Shown: positions 26,701 to 36,414, counted from the stretch's first letter. The stretch: 64,000 nt of DNA from JAGRGG01 sp965217265 (GCA_965217265.1 CBDCHP010000012.1:124001-188000), one strand, 5' to 3'. A program made the numbers and translations. The notes: generated by a model from the sequence alone, not told the origin.

Positions 26701-26790
26701 GGATGGGTGGCTGAGCGGTCGAAAGCACCGGTCTTGAAAACCGGCGGGCGGGCAACCGCCCCGTGGGTTCGAATCCCACCCCATCCGCCA
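26701..26790 (+). tRNA. tRNA-Ser (anticodon UGA)
   Basis: 90 nt class II tRNA. Acceptor stem GGATGGG pairs with CCCATCC, CCA is encoded at 26788-26790, the anticodon stem CCGGT/ACCGG holds loop CTTGAAA with anticodon TGA at 26735-26737, a long variable arm (GCGGGCGGGCAACCGCCCC region) follows and the T loop GTTCGAATC is standard. The rest of the 26566-26878 interval shows no gene. Confidence 0.97.
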
Positions 26791-26878
26791 CTCGAAGATG
26801 CAGATTGCCGCGCGAACGCTCATTCGCCCATCGACCGCTCTGAGACCGTAGCACCCACAGCCTTCAGGCCGCCGGCCC

Positions 26879-27905
26879 TCAGCCCGGGGCGTAGAGACGC
26901 CGGTAGGCTTCGCTGGCGTTCGGGTTGAAACCCTCGGGTCCAATCGTGTGTTCGGCGGCACCCGATTGGTGGTTGAAGTAGCACTCGTAGCCGATGTCGG
27001 CGGCGTTGGCCTCAAAGAAGGCGAACATCTCCTCGATGAAGGCGGGGGTCGCCGGCCCCGCCGCCGCGCTCGGCCCTGGCCCACAAGCCCCACTCGGGGA
27101 TCGAGAGCGGCTTGCCCTTGGACTTGGCGTAGCGCAGCCACGCGTTGATCCCGCGCGGGGCGCCGGTCGGCTCGACCGCCTCCGCCGCCTGCCGCCACTC
27201 TGGAATGGAGGTCGGCGCCGGGTTGCGGTCGTAGCGGTCGTGGCCGATGTAATCGACGACGTCGTCGCCCGGGTAGAAGAGGTCGATCGTCGCTAGCGTC
27301 TCACCGTGCTTGAGCGAGCACCAGTCGATCTGGGCCCCGGGGAAAATCGTCTTGATGATGCCGACGAGGCGCCGGAACGTGTCCTGGTAGGCTTGAGCGT
27401 AGCCCGGGTCGACGATCCGCCAGGGGTAGCTGCTGCCGTTCCACTCCCAGCCGACCCGCATGATCGGATCGGGCCGTGCCAGACGCGTGGCGAGCACCTC
27501 CAGGCCCTTTTGCCAGTGGTGGTCGTAGGCGCCGTTTGCCGCCTCGGCCCAAAGGGAGGGATCGTCGCGCGGCACGGGCCCGTCCTCGCGCGGGAACATG
27601 GCGAGGCTGATGCACAAGCGCTCCGGCCGCCCGGCCATCTTGCCCAACAGCGTGTTGGCGCGGCCGAGGTTCTCCATCTGCTTCCGCTTGTCGAAGCGGC
27701 TGAAGACGGTAAGGACGTCGAGCGGCCGGCCGCGCCATTCGGCGAACGGGCCGGGGTCCCAACTGGTCGCACCGCTGGCCCAGGCGAGGCCCGAGCGGGA
27801 TCCCACCCAGGCCCGCGCTTCGTGCGGCAAGAAGGGGGCCATGGCGCCCGCCGCCAGCCCCGCCTTGAGGAGCGTCCGGCGGGTGCGCCCTTGCGCGCCC
27901 TTCAC
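26879..27905 (-). pseudogene. GH26-like glycoside hydrolase (mannanase-type), frameshifted near the 3' end
   Basis: Tat-type signal (RRTLLKAGLAAGAMAP) and a TIM-barrel hydrolase of about 340 residues. GH26 features: acid/base Glu in RVGWEWNGSSYPW and nucleophile Glu in PLSIPEWGLW, with DYIGHDRYDRN between. After ERGGGAGDP the frame shifts: dropping one C from the run of five at 27044-27048 restores PAFIEEMFAFFEANA through to TGA 26879. Both catalytic Glu lie before the shift, but the last ~55 residues are lost as written. GTG 27905 overlaps the stop of the sulfatase gene, so the two form an operon, suggesting polysaccharide degradation. A sequencing error in the homopolymer is a real alternative. 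Confidence 0.7.
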
Positions 27906-29345
27906 GGTTGCAGTTCCTCGATCGGCGCGTCCTCGGCCGTGCGGCAGTCCTCGCCGGTGCAGGTCTTGAGTTCGGTGAGCCGCGTCGAGAGCGCCTCCTT
28001 GAGATCCTCCGGGGCCGTGCGCTCGATGTTGTCGAGTTGGTGCGGGTCCGCTTCCAGGTCGTACATCTCGTGCTCGCCGTCGTTGTAGGCGACGTAGACG
28101 TAGCGCTCGGTGCGGACCGCGATCGCGTTCGCGGGCTTCATCCGCTCGTCGGTCTCCAAGCCCAGGCGCTGGATCATGAAGCTGCGCCGCCAGGGCGACG
28201 CGGGGTCGTCGAACAGCGGCATGAACGAGCGGCCGTCGATGAAGGCCGGCGGCGCGACGCCTGCGATGTCGGCGAAGGCCGGCGAGAAGTCGATGTTGAG
28301 AACCATGCTCGACACCGTGAGGCCCTTGGGCACCCCCGGCCCCCGCACCGCGAGCGGCACGCGGAGTCCTCCTCATAGGCCGTGTCCTTGCCCGCCAACA
28401 TGCGGTGCAGACCTAAGTGAAAGCCGTTGTCGGAGGCGTAGACGATGTAGGTGTTGTCAGCTGGCCCGTCTCCTTGAGCGTGTCGACCAGGGTCTCGACC
28501 ATCTCGTCGATCGCCTGCAGACACTCCAACCGGGCGCGGTAAGTGTCGGTGATCTTGGCGATCTGCTGGTCGTTCAATAAAGGCAGGTCTTGGATATAGC
28601 CCGGCTTGTCGCTGACGTCGGCCTCGTTGAACGCGGGCGGCCGCGGCAGCTTCGCGTCCTTGAACAGGCCCTTGTGGCGCGGGGCCGGGTTGTAGGGGCT
28701 GTGCGGGTTGAAGGGGGCGACGTAGAGGAAGAACGGCTCGCCTTCGCTCGACCAGCGGCGGATGTGGTCGGCGGCCTTGCCCGCGATCACGTCGGTGAGG
28801 TAGTCCTCGGGCGCATCGCCGTAGGCGACGATCTCGCCGTTCTCGTTGAGCTTGTAGTTGACGTTGAAGTAGCCGTCGTTGTTGGCGGCGTGCCACTCGT
28901 CCCAGCCGGGCGGCGGCGGATCGGTCTCGGCGTAGCCGTTCAGGTACTTGCCATAAAAGGCGGTGCGGTAGCCGCCCTCTTGCAGCCACGTCGCGATCGT
29001 GCTCGTCTCGCGCTTCAAGCGGCGAAACGCCTTGAAGCCGCCCTCGGGCGGCAGGTTGCCCAACACCTCGGTGTTGTGCGGGTATTGGCCGCGCAGGATG
29101 GACGAGCGCGACGGGCAGCACAAAGGATAGCTGACGAAGGCGTTGTCGAACACGGTGCCCTCGTCCTCGATCAGCGCCTTCACCTTGGGCATGAAGGGGT
29201 GGATGCCGACGTTCTCGTCGTCGGAGAGGACGAAGACGATGTTCGGCTTTCGCCCCGCCTCCTGCGCCTCAGCCCAGGCACCGCCGAGGATCGTGAGGGC
29301 CAGCGCCAAGCCGAGGCGGCGCGCCCACGAGCCGAGCCTTGTCAT
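27902..29345 (-). pseudogene. Type I sulfatase, two frameshifts
   Basis: Signal peptide (LGLALALTILGGAWAEAQ), then a formylglycine sulfatase: NIVFVLSDDEN (metal Asp pair), and CCPSRSSILRG, the C-x-P-S-R modification motif, near residue 80. Two single-base shifts break the frame: near 28457 (ETGQL | DNTYIVYASDNGFHLG; one G missing) and near 28366 (YEED | RVPLAVRGPGVPKG; one base missing). With both repaired it reads through to VYVAYNDGEHEMYDLEADP and the TGA at 27902, about 480 residues. Would hydrolyse sulfate esters in the periplasm and is co-transcribed with the GH26-like gene. It cannot give a full protein as written unless the shifts are assembly errors. Confidence 0.8.
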
Positions 29346-29417
29346 GCGTTTCCTTCCCGTGTTTTGCCTTGCGGTAAAACGAGTTACCGACATGATATGC
29401 GGCTTGGCAAGTTAACA

Positions 29418-29568
29418 ATGAACGCTTCGCGTGCGCTGGGCGCGTGGCCTTTCTCTTTTTATTTTTGTTATTTGTTTCAGGACATGGCCTCGACATTGAA
29501 GCCAGCCTCGGACAAAAGACAAAAAAGAGAAGGGAAAGCCCCGCGCAGCGGACGCGCAAGCGTTCTCG
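29418..29568. repeat. Terminator-like dispersed element, full copy
   Basis: Left arm TGAACGCTTCGCGTGCGCTG and T-rich tract, spacer with GGCCTCGACATTGAAGCC, right arm AAAAAAGAGAAGGGAAAGCC and the inverse arm ending at the mprF stop. It separates mprF from the downstream sulfatase operon on the same strand. Confidence 0.8.
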
Positions 29569-32196
29569 CTACTTCCGCACGACGCCGGTCCAGCCGCCGG
29601 CGATGAGGGCCGCCGTGTCGGCGAGGACGCGGGCGAGGCTGCCCTGGGGGTAGAGGAGGTAGAACGGCTCCCAGACCGGGTCGAACTTCTCCTTGAAGGC
29701 GCGCAGGCCCTCGAAATTGTAGAAATTGCCGCCGTGCCGGTAGAGGGCGCGGCCAAGCTTGCTCCACAAGGGCGCGAGGCGGTGCGCCGGCAGGCCGGAG
29801 AGCGGCGCCATGCCGAGCTCGTACCAGCGATAGCCTTCCGCCTTGCCCCAGAGCATCGTCTCGATCATGAGAAAATCCATCACGCTCTTGGGCGCGTCGT
29901 CGCCAAAGCGCATCAAATCGGGCGAGCAGGCGCTCTTGTCGCCGGCGAGCCAAAGGTTGGTGAACGCCTTGATCTCGCCCCCCACCTTGACCACGGCGAC
30001 GGGCGTGCGGGCGACGTAACCTGGCTCGAAGAAGCCGAGCGAGAAGCGCTTCTCGCGCGTGTCGTGGCTTTCAAGCCAAGCGTTCGAGACCGCTTCGAGC
30101 CGGTCCATGTGGGCCGGCACCGCCTCGGGCGGGAGGATCTCGAACGTCGCCCCTTCGCGCTTCGCCCGGTTGTGGCCGTGGCGGAGGCCGGCGCGGCGCT
30201 TGCCCTCGAGGCCGAAGGTCGCGAGATCGACCTTGGCGTTCTCGCCGATCTTGATCGTGCTGAGCCCGAGGTCGAGAAAGTGCCACAAGACCCCGCCCGG
30301 CACCTCGTAGAAGACGGTCCTAGCACCGTTCTTGTGCGCCTCCTCATGAAAGCGCCAGATCAGGTCCGGCCACGCCCCTTGCGGCCCGACCGGCCCGCCC
30401 ATCGCGACCCAGGTGCGGCCGACGGTGCCGTACATGATGAAGGCGTCGCCGCGCTTGTTGAACAACAGGGCCTTGTCGCCGGTCAGCGCCAGCCAGTCGG
30501 TGGTGGCGCCCCCGCGCGCCGCGATCGTCTGCGCGGCGACGAGGTCGCCGTCGATCGGCAGGACGGGCCGCACGGCGGCCGGGCGCAAGAGGCGGGTCAG
30601 CCCGACGGCGCCGAGCAGGACGGCGGCACCCAAGGTCGCGCGCAGCGAGCGGGGTGCGTTGCCGTGAAGCTCGAACTGCCACCACAATTCGCCCGTGTAA
30701 TCGACGTGACGGTAGGCGAACAGGACGAGCCAGACGGTGGCGGCAAGGGTCAGGACGACGGTCAACAGCCAGCGAAGCGACAGCGGCTCCCGCAACAAGG
30801 AGGCGGTCCGGTAGAACTCCCTTCGGCTGACGACGAGCGAGACGAGCAGGACGAGGAGGAAGATCGCCTCTTCATAGTCGAAGCCCTTGAGCAGCGAGAC
30901 GAGGATACCGAATGCCAGCAGCCAGACCGTCGCCACCCACGCGGCACCGACGCGGCGATCGAGGCTGTGCGCCAGGAGGACGAGGGCCATGCCGATCAGG
31001 CTGCCGGTGAAGTGGGAGAGTTCGATCAGGGCGTGGGGCAGAAAGTCGCCGATAAGTTCGAGCCGCACCCGCGCGGCCGGGAGCGCGCCTGAGGCGAGCA
31101 AGACGACGCCGCCGAAGAAGATCAGGACGGCGAACAACCTGGGCGCCATCGGCGAGACTGCCTGCAAGCCGACGCCGAACGCGCGTCGAACCGGCTCGGC
31201 CGAGCGCCGCCACTCCAGGCCTGCCAGCGTGACGGCGCCGAGCAGGAGCGGCAGGATGTAGTAGACGGCGCGGAAGACGACCATGCCGCCCATCACCGCG
31301 GGCAGTTGCTCGGCCGTCGGGGCGAGCATCAAGAGGAGGACGGATTCGAGCACGCCCAACGCACCCGGCACGTTGCTCAACAAGCCGACGATGATCGCGG
31401 CCGTGAACATGCCGAGAAAGGCCGCAAACGAGACGCCCATGTCCGGCAGCAGAACGTACAAGGCGGCGGCGGCCGCTGCCATGTCGGCGACGGCGAGGGA
31501 AATTTGCGCCACGGTCAGGCCAAACGGCGGCAAGTCGAGGCGATGGCCGCGCACGCGCAGCACGGCGAAGCGGCCCGAGGCGCTGAGCGCCAAGTAGACG
31601 ACGACGCCGAGCAGCAAGAGGGCGCCGAGCGTCTGCCAGACGCCCAAGGGCAGGGCGATGACCGCGGCCGCGACGTGAGGCTCGAACACGAGGGCGAGAC
31701 CCGAAAGGAGCATCACGCCGAGCGCGAACGTCCAGGAGAAGAACAGTTGCACCTTGGCGACGTCGGCGAGGTCGAGGCCGTTGGCGGCGTAGATCCGATA
31801 GCGCAGGCCGACGCCGATGAAGGCGGAAAAGCCGGTCGAATGGCCGATCGACTGGGCGATGAAGGCAACGAGCGCCGCCCGCGCCCAGGCCAGCCGCTTG
31901 CCGATCGAGCGCAGCGCCAAGTCTTCGTAGCCGGCAAGGGCGATGAAGCTCACCGCCGTGAAGGCGAGCGCCACCAGGACCCGCCAGCCGGCCAAGCCCT
32001 CGATCTCGTGCTTGAGGTCGGCGTAGGTGGTCCGCTGCAGGGCGTGGTGCAGCACCCAGAGCGCTACCAAGAACAAGCAGAACCCGACCGCCGGCGGGAC
32101 GTAGTCCTTGACCCAGGCGTAGGCACCGCCCAGGCGATCGACGGCCGACCCCGGCCCCACCGCCGGCGGTGTCTGTCGCTCGGCCAAGTCGCTCAC
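29569..32196 (-). CDS. mprF: Lysyl-phosphatidylglycerol synthase/flippase MprF (LpiA)
   Basis: 875 residues, the full length of bifunctional MprF. The N-terminal ~530 residues form about 14 membrane helices (flippase domain, with FIAQSIGHSTGFSAFIGVGL and LLSNVPGALGVLES). The C-terminal GNAT-like synthase domain has FIMYGTVGRTWVAMGGPVG, VPGGVLWHFLDLGLSTIKIG and RFGDDAPKSVMDFLMIETM. It transfers lysine from Lys-tRNA to phosphatidylglycerol and flips the product, lowering surface charge and giving peptide and acid tolerance. GTG 32196 overlaps the stop of acvB (GTGA). The acvB/lpiA pairing is as in rhizobia and agrobacteria, where it is acid-inducible. Confidence 0.95.
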   Translation of the reverse strand: MSDLAERQTPPAVGPGSAVDRLGGAYAWVKDYVPPAVGFCLFLVALWVLHHALQRTTYADLKHEIEGLAGWRVLVALAFTAVSFIALAGYEDLALRSIGKRLAWARAALVAFIAQSIGHSTGFSAFIGVGLRYRIYAANGLDLADVAKVQLFFSWTFALGVMLLSGLALVFEPHVAAAVIALPLGVWQTLGALLLLGVVVYLALSASGRFAVLRVRGHRLDLPPFGLTVAQISLAVADMAAAAAALYVLLPDMGVSFAAFLGMFTAAIIVGLLSNVPGALGVLESVLLLMLAPTAEQLPAVMGGMVVFRAVYYILPLLLGAVTLAGLEWRRSAEPVRRAFGVGLQAVSPMAPRLFAVLIFFGGVVLLASGALPAARVRLELIGDFLPHALIELSHFTGSLIGMALVLLAHSLDRRVGAAWVATVWLLAFGILVSLLKGFDYEEAIFLLVLLVSLVVSRREFYRTASLLREPLSLRWLLTVVLTLAATVWLVLFAYRHVDYTGELWWQFELHGNAPRSLRATLGAAVLLGAVGLTRLLRPAAVRPVLPIDGDLVAAQTIAARGGATTDWLALTGDKALLFNKRGDAFIMYGTVGRTWVAMGGPVGPQGAWPDLIWRFHEEAHKNGARTVFYEVPGGVLWHFLDLGLSTIKIGENAKVDLATFGLEGKRRAGLRHGHNRAKREGATFEILPPEAVPAHMDRLEAVSNAWLESHDTREKRFSLGFFEPGYVARTPVAVVKVGGEIKAFTNLWLAGDKSACSPDLMRFGDDAPKSVMDFLMIETMLWGKAEGYRWYELGMAPLSGLPAHRLAPLWSKLGRALYRHGGNFYNFEGLRAFKEKFDPVWEPFYLLYPQGSLARVLADTAALIAGGWTGVVRK

Positions 32197-33434
32197 GCCG
32201 GCCGCCGCCGCTCGAAACCGTCGATGATGCGGTGGGCCAGCGCCTCGTAGTCGCCGTCGAAGTGGTGCCCCCCCTTGGTCTCGATCACCTCGGCCTTCTG
32301 GAACAACGGGTCGCGGCAAAGGGTGCCGTCCTCGTCCTCGCCGTAGATGCACTGCACCTTGGCGAGGTCGAGCTTTTGCACCTCGGGCGCGATCGGTGCC
32401 GCATCGTCATTGTCGAGGCCCAGCCATTGCCCCACATGAAATTCAAAGGCGACGTCCTTGGCAAGGCCGAGCAGCGAGATCTGGTCGACGTCCGCCAAGA
32501 CCGCCTCGTCCATGCGGTTGATCGCGGCCGGGAGCACGTCGGCGCCGAACGAGTAGCCGACCAGCAGCACGCGCTTCAGCCCCCAGGCGGCTCGGTAGTG
32601 GCGGACGATCGTGTCGAGATCCGCCGCGATCTGATCGGGGGATTTCGGGCTCCAGAAATAGCGCAGCGTGTCGATGCCGACGACGCTGATGTTCATCTTA
32701 GACAGCGCTTGGCCGACCTGCATGTCGATGCCGCGCCAGCCGCCGTCGGGAGGGGCCGCGACCCGCTCGCCGCCGTTGATCTGCTCGACCCAGGGCATCG
32801 CCCTGGGCGTCTTGGTGTCGGCGACCATGAGCCAGCCCGGCATCTTGGGGAAGGGGCCGTAGGCGTAGCCGCCCGCGGCGGGCTCTGCCCGGGCCCCGAC
32901 GCAGAGCGGCAGGCGGGTCTTCAGGACGGGGGCCGGGTCGACCACGACGGCGCCGGCGATGGTCGCTGGCGGGGACTGCGCCGCGGCACCGTAGGCGATC
33001 GTGCCGCCGGCGCCGATGCCGGCCATGATCGGCCAGCGATAGTCCTCGATGCCGAATTCCTGCTCGGCCCCCTTGCCCACGCCCTCGATCGCCGAGTCGA
33101 GGTAGTGGCAGCCCGTGTCGTTGTTGGCGGCGAGCGCCTTGACGTAGGACGGCAGGTCAACGCCGAGCACGGCGGCCCCTTCACCCACCATCCCGGCCGC
33201 CGCCCGGTCCATCCGGCGGTCCCAACCACCGAGGTCGGAGAACAAGAGCACCAGTTCCTTCGGCGCACCGTCCGGCCGGAACACCCGAAGCCCGCCGAGG
33301 TCGGTGTCGGTGGTGAGCGACGTCGAGTTGCCCGCGCCGAAGACCAACGCGCCGCCGTAGCTCACGAGGATCAGGCCGAGCACGGCGGGCGCCCCGCCCA
33401 GCATCAGACTCGACCAGATCGCCCGACGTGTCAT
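32193..33434 (-). CDS. acvB: AcvB/VirJ-family lysyl-phosphatidylglycerol hydrolase
   Basis: 413 residues with an N-terminal hydrophobic export or anchor segment (LMLGGAPAVLGLILVSYGGAL). The C-terminal VirJ domain is an alpha/beta hydrolase: nucleophile Ser in GYSFGADVLP and catalytic His in ETKGGHHFDGDY. The N-terminal half carries the AcvB-specific LVLLFSDLGGWDRRMD stretch. In Agrobacterium AcvB degrades lysyl-PG made by LpiA; the adjacent mprF here supports the same role. Periplasmic. First gene of the two-gene operon. Confidence 0.92.
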   Translation of the reverse strand: MTRRAIWSSLMLGGAPAVLGLILVSYGGALVFGAGNSTSLTTDTDLGGLRVFRPDGAPKELVLLFSDLGGWDRRMDRAAAGMVGEGAAVLGVDLPSYVKALAANNDTGCHYLDSAIEGVGKGAEQEFGIEDYRWPIMAGIGAGGTIAYGAAAQSPPATIAGAVVVDPAPVLKTRLPLCVGARAEPAAGGYAYGPFPKMPGWLMVADTKTPRAMPWVEQINGGERVAAPPDGGWRGIDMQVGQALSKMNISVVGIDTLRYFWSPKSPDQIAADLDTIVRHYRAAWGLKRVLLVGYSFGADVLPAAINRMDEAVLADVDQISLLGLAKDVAFEFHVGQWLGLDNDDAAPIAPEVQKLDLAKVQCIYGEDEDGTLCRDPLFQKAEVIETKGGHHFDGDYEALAHRIIDGFERRRPA

Positions 33435-33583
33435 CGAAGCCTACTCTTGCCGCTGTGTTTTTGCGCGCCGAAGCTAGATAGTCTGTCCAGAGGTGGCAAG
33501 GCCGCGGCGGACCTTCTCGGCCGACACAAGAACGCGGCCACTCACAATTGGTGCCGCTTTGACTTCGGACTCGGTGATTGACT

Positions 33584-33681
33584 TTTCGCAACCCGTCCTC
33601 AAACCAAGCCTCAACATCAAAGCCAGCCTCGGGCATAGTGAAAAGAGGAAAAGAAAAAGCCCCGCGCAGCGGATGCGAAAC
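33584..33681. repeat. Terminator-like dispersed element, right half copy
   Basis: Spacer-like CTCAACATCAAAGCCAGCCT followed by an A-rich tract and GCCCCGCGCAGCGGATGCGA. No left arm. It lies just before the ATG of the DUF4385 gene, so it may extend into its leader; the remaining 33435-33583 interval shows no gene. Confidence 0.6.
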
Positions 33682-34122
33682 ATGAAACTTCACGATCCCG
33701 ACATCGACTACCGCGCCCACCCCGAACGCTACCGCGTCGGCCGCGGCGAACAGGGCGTCTTGACCTGCGAGCCCTACAAGGGCGAGTTGCTGCCGCACTG
33801 GCGCTTCAAGACCGCGGCCGAGGCGGCGGCGAGTGCGGCCAAGATCCGCGCGATGTTCGACGCCTACCTCGACGCCGAGGACTATGTCGGCGCCGACATG
33901 GCGCGCAAGTTCCTGCAGATGGGCTACACCCGCGCCACCCGCTACGCGCGGCGCAAGGGCGGGCGCAAGTACGCCGCCGACGGCGCGCTCCTGCCCGAGG
34001 GCACGGGCGACCCGGAGAAGGCGAGGAGCGCTGCGGTCTTCAAGGACGCCTGGAAGGCGGCCGAGGCGGCGCCGGTCTACGCGGCGTGGCGACGGGACAG
34101 GCGAGCGGCGTCGAGGGGGTGA
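33682..34122 (+). CDS. DUF4385 family protein
   Basis: 146 residues covering the whole DUF4385 family: DYRAHPERYRVGRGEQGVL, CEPYKGELLPHWRFK, then DYVGADMARKFLQMGYTRA and RYARRKGGRKY. The family is widespread and conserved but of unknown function; the basic Arg/Lys-rich C-terminal half suggests nucleic acid contact. The start is the Met five residues before the family begins, although the frame is open upstream through the repeat. A GNAT gene follows closely. Confidence 0.85.
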   Translation: MKLHDPDIDYRAHPERYRVGRGEQGVLTCEPYKGELLPHWRFKTAAEAAASAAKIRAMFDAYLDAEDYVGADMARKFLQMGYTRATRYARRKGGRKYAADGALLPEGTGDPEKARSAAVFKDAWKAAEAAPVYAAWRRDRRAASRG

Positions 34123-34142
34123 CGGGGGAGCCAAAGTTGGGC

Positions 34143-34628
34143 ATGGCGGCGGGCAAGACCCGTGGATCGGACGCCTTCATGTTCAAGCACGAAGCATTGG
34201 GGCAGATGTTGGACGGCGACCTCATCCTCTCGCTCAGCAACCTGTACGTGGCGAGCGATTCGCCGTGGTCGGTTCCGGCCTACCGCTTCGACATGCTGGT
34301 CGGCGAAGACCGCGCGGGTACCATCAGCCTGAGAATAGACGATCAAACAGGCGTCCTCTTCTTCGCCGGGCACGTCGGTTTCGTCGTCGAGCCGGGGTTT
34401 CGGGGGAGACGCCTCGCCGCGGGGTCGGTGCGCCTGATCCTGCCGCTCGCCCGCGAGCACGGGATCGACCCGGTCTGGCTCACCTGCGAGCCGAACAATC
34501 GGGCCTCGAAACGAACGATCGAGATCCTAGGCGCTACGTACCACGAAACCGTCCCGCTGCCCGTCCACGCTGACGCCTACCGGCGGGGCGAGCGCGAGAA
34601 ATGCCGCTTCTGGTTGTCGATGACGTGA
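34143..34628 (+). CDS. GNAT-family N-acetyltransferase
   Basis: 161 residues. Acetyl-CoA-binding region HVGFVVEPGFRGRRLAAGSV (motif A, R-x-x-G-x-A variant GRRLAAG) and motif B around CEPNNRASKRTIEILGA, typical of tagatose/ribosomal-type GNATs. Substrate unknown. The start at ATG 34143 follows the DUF4385 stop by 20 bp; in-frame ATG 34086 would overlap that gene. Possibly an operon with DUF4385. Confidence 0.85.
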   Translation: MAAGKTRGSDAFMFKHEALGQMLDGDLILSLSNLYVASDSPWSVPAYRFDMLVGEDRAGTISLRIDDQTGVLFFAGHVGFVVEPGFRGRRLAAGSVRLILPLAREHGIDPVWLTCEPNNRASKRTIEILGATYHETVPLPVHADAYRRGEREKCRFWLSMT

Positions 34629-34708
34629 GGCCGTACATCCCGCCGCCCCTTCCTTTGCGGCGGGCCAAGCCTTAAACCCCTAGCACGGGCGACGGTTGGG
34701 AGCGGGCG

Positions 34709-36253
34709 ATGACCGAGAAGGTGCTGATCCTCGATTTCGGCTCGCAGTACACGCAGCTGATCGCGCGGCGCCTGCGCGAGTTGCGCGTCTACTGCGAGAT
34801 CCACCCCTGCACGGCGGGCGACGCCTTCGTCGAGGGGTTCGGCGCCGGGGCCGTGATCCTCTCCGGCGGCCCGGCCTCGGTCCTGGACGCGGGCAGCCCG
34901 CGAGCACCGGCGCCCGTGTTCGATCTCGGCGTGCCGGTGCTCGGGGTCTGCTACGGGCTGCACGCGATGGCGCTGCAACTGGGCGGCGCGGTCGAGGCGG
35001 GGGCGGTGCGCGAGTTCGGCCGGGCGACGATCGAACTGGTGCAGGAGACGCCGCTTCTGGATGGTGCCCTTCGCGTCGGCGGGCGGGCGGAGGTCTGGAT
35101 GAGCCACGGCGACAAGGTGGCGGCCCTGCCCAAGGGCTTCGCCGTCGTCGCCACCAGCCCGGCCAGCCCGTCCGCCGTCGTCGCCGACGAGGATCGGCGC
35201 TTCTACGGCGTCCAGTTCCACCCCGAGGTCTACCACACGGCGCTCGGCAAGGACCTCCTGGCCAATTTCTGCTTTCGCGTCGCCGGATTGAGGGGCGACT
35301 GGTCGATGGCCGCCTACCGCGCCGAGGCGGTGGCGCGCGTTCGCGACACCGTCGGCGACGGCCGGGTGATCTGCGGCCTCTCCGGCGGCGTCGACAGCGC
35401 CGTCACCGCCGCCCTCGTCCACGAGGCGATCGGCGAGCGGCTCACCTGCGTCTTCGTCGACACCGGCTTGTTGCGCAAGAACGAGGCCGACGAGGTGGTG
35501 CGGCTGTTTCGCGACCACCACAACATCCCGCTGGTCCACGCCGACGCGGGCGCCGTCTTCTTAGGAGCCCTCAAGGGCGTCGACGACCCGGAGGCCAAGC
35601 GCAAGGCGATCGGCCGCACCTTCATCGACGTGTTCGAGCGCGAAGCGAAGCTGCTCGGCGGCGCCGACTACCTCGCGCAGGGCACCCTCTATCCCGACGT
35701 GATCGAGAGCGTGTCGTTCAGGGGTCCCTCGGTCACGATCAAGTCGCACCACAATGTCGGCGGCCTGCCCGAGCGGATGCGCATGAAGCTGGTCGAGCCG
35801 TTGCGCGAACTGTTCAAGGACGAGGTGCGCGAACTCGGCCGCGAACTCGGCCTGCCCCCCGCCTTCGTCGGCCGCCACCCCTTCCCCGGCCCCGGCCTTG
35901 CCGTGCGCATCTTGGGCGAGGTGACGCAGGACCGGATCAAGGTCCTGCAGGAGGCCGACGCGATCTACCTCGAAGAGATCCGCGCCGAGGGCCTCTACGA
36001 CGCGATCTGGCAGGCGTTCGCCGTCCTTCTCCCGGTGCGCACCGTCGGCGTCATGGGCGACGGCCGCACCTACGAATGGGTCGCCGCCTTGCGCGCCGTC
36101 CAATCGGTCGACGGCATGACGGCCGACGCTTACCCGTTCGAGTTCCCGTTCCTCTCCAGGGTAGCGACCCGCATCGTCAACGAAGTCAAGGGCATCAATC
36201 GCGTCACCTACGACTGCACCTCCAAGCCGCCGGGGACGATCGAGTGGGAGTAA
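34709..36253 (+). CDS. guaA: GMP synthase (glutamine-hydrolysing)
   Basis: 514 residues, full-length two-domain enzyme converting XMP, ATP and glutamine to GMP. Class I amidotransferase domain: nucleophile Cys81 in GVCYGLHAM and the His-Glu pair in QFHPEVYHT. ATP pyrophosphatase domain: PP-loop GLSGGVDSAV, then the C-terminal dimerisation domain ending TYDCTSKPPGTIEWE. ATG preceded by GGGAGCGGGCG. A single-gene unit followed by a palindromic repeat. Confidence 0.98.
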   Translation: MTEKVLILDFGSQYTQLIARRLRELRVYCEIHPCTAGDAFVEGFGAGAVILSGGPASVLDAGSPRAPAPVFDLGVPVLGVCYGLHAMALQLGGAVEAGAVREFGRATIELVQETPLLDGALRVGGRAEVWMSHGDKVAALPKGFAVVATSPASPSAVVADEDRRFYGVQFHPEVYHTALGKDLLANFCFRVAGLRGDWSMAAYRAEAVARVRDTVGDGRVICGLSGGVDSAVTAALVHEAIGERLTCVFVDTGLLRKNEADEVVRLFRDHHNIPLVHADAGAVFLGALKGVDDPEAKRKAIGRTFIDVFEREAKLLGGADYLAQGTLYPDVIESVSFRGPSVTIKSHHNVGGLPERMRMKLVEPLRELFKDEVRELGRELGLPPAFVGRHPFPGPGLAVRILGEVTQDRIKVLQEADAIYLEEIRAEGLYDAIWQAFAVLLPVRTVGVMGDGRTYEWVAALRAVQSVDGMTADAYPFEFPFLSRVATRIVNEVKGINRVTYDCTSKPPGTIEWE

Positions 36254-36310
36254 GGTCGCAGGCAAACATCATCGAGGGTAAGCAGCGGGGGCAACGCGCC
36301 CGGCCCACCC

Positions 36311-36340
36311 TAGACCCCCGATCAAGTCGGGGGTGACAAC
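36311..36340. repeat. Palindromic intergenic repeat of family 2, short copy
   Basis: CCCCCGATCAAGTCGGGGG, a near-perfect palindrome followed by TGACA, as in the cores at 7121 and 23801. Located between the convergent guaA and mtnA genes; it may serve as a terminator. Confidence 0.6.
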
Positions 36341-36414
36341 GCGAGAGCTTATTAGGGCAGTGTTTGCTTTCCTTGATCGATAGCTGGCTCTGGCCGCCCA
36401 CACCTCGCGTGCGC

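Noticed and set aside
26590..27198. Minus-strand ORF overlapping tRNA-Ser
   Set aside because: Product is low-complexity and crosses the tRNA; the GH26 frame explains the DNA.
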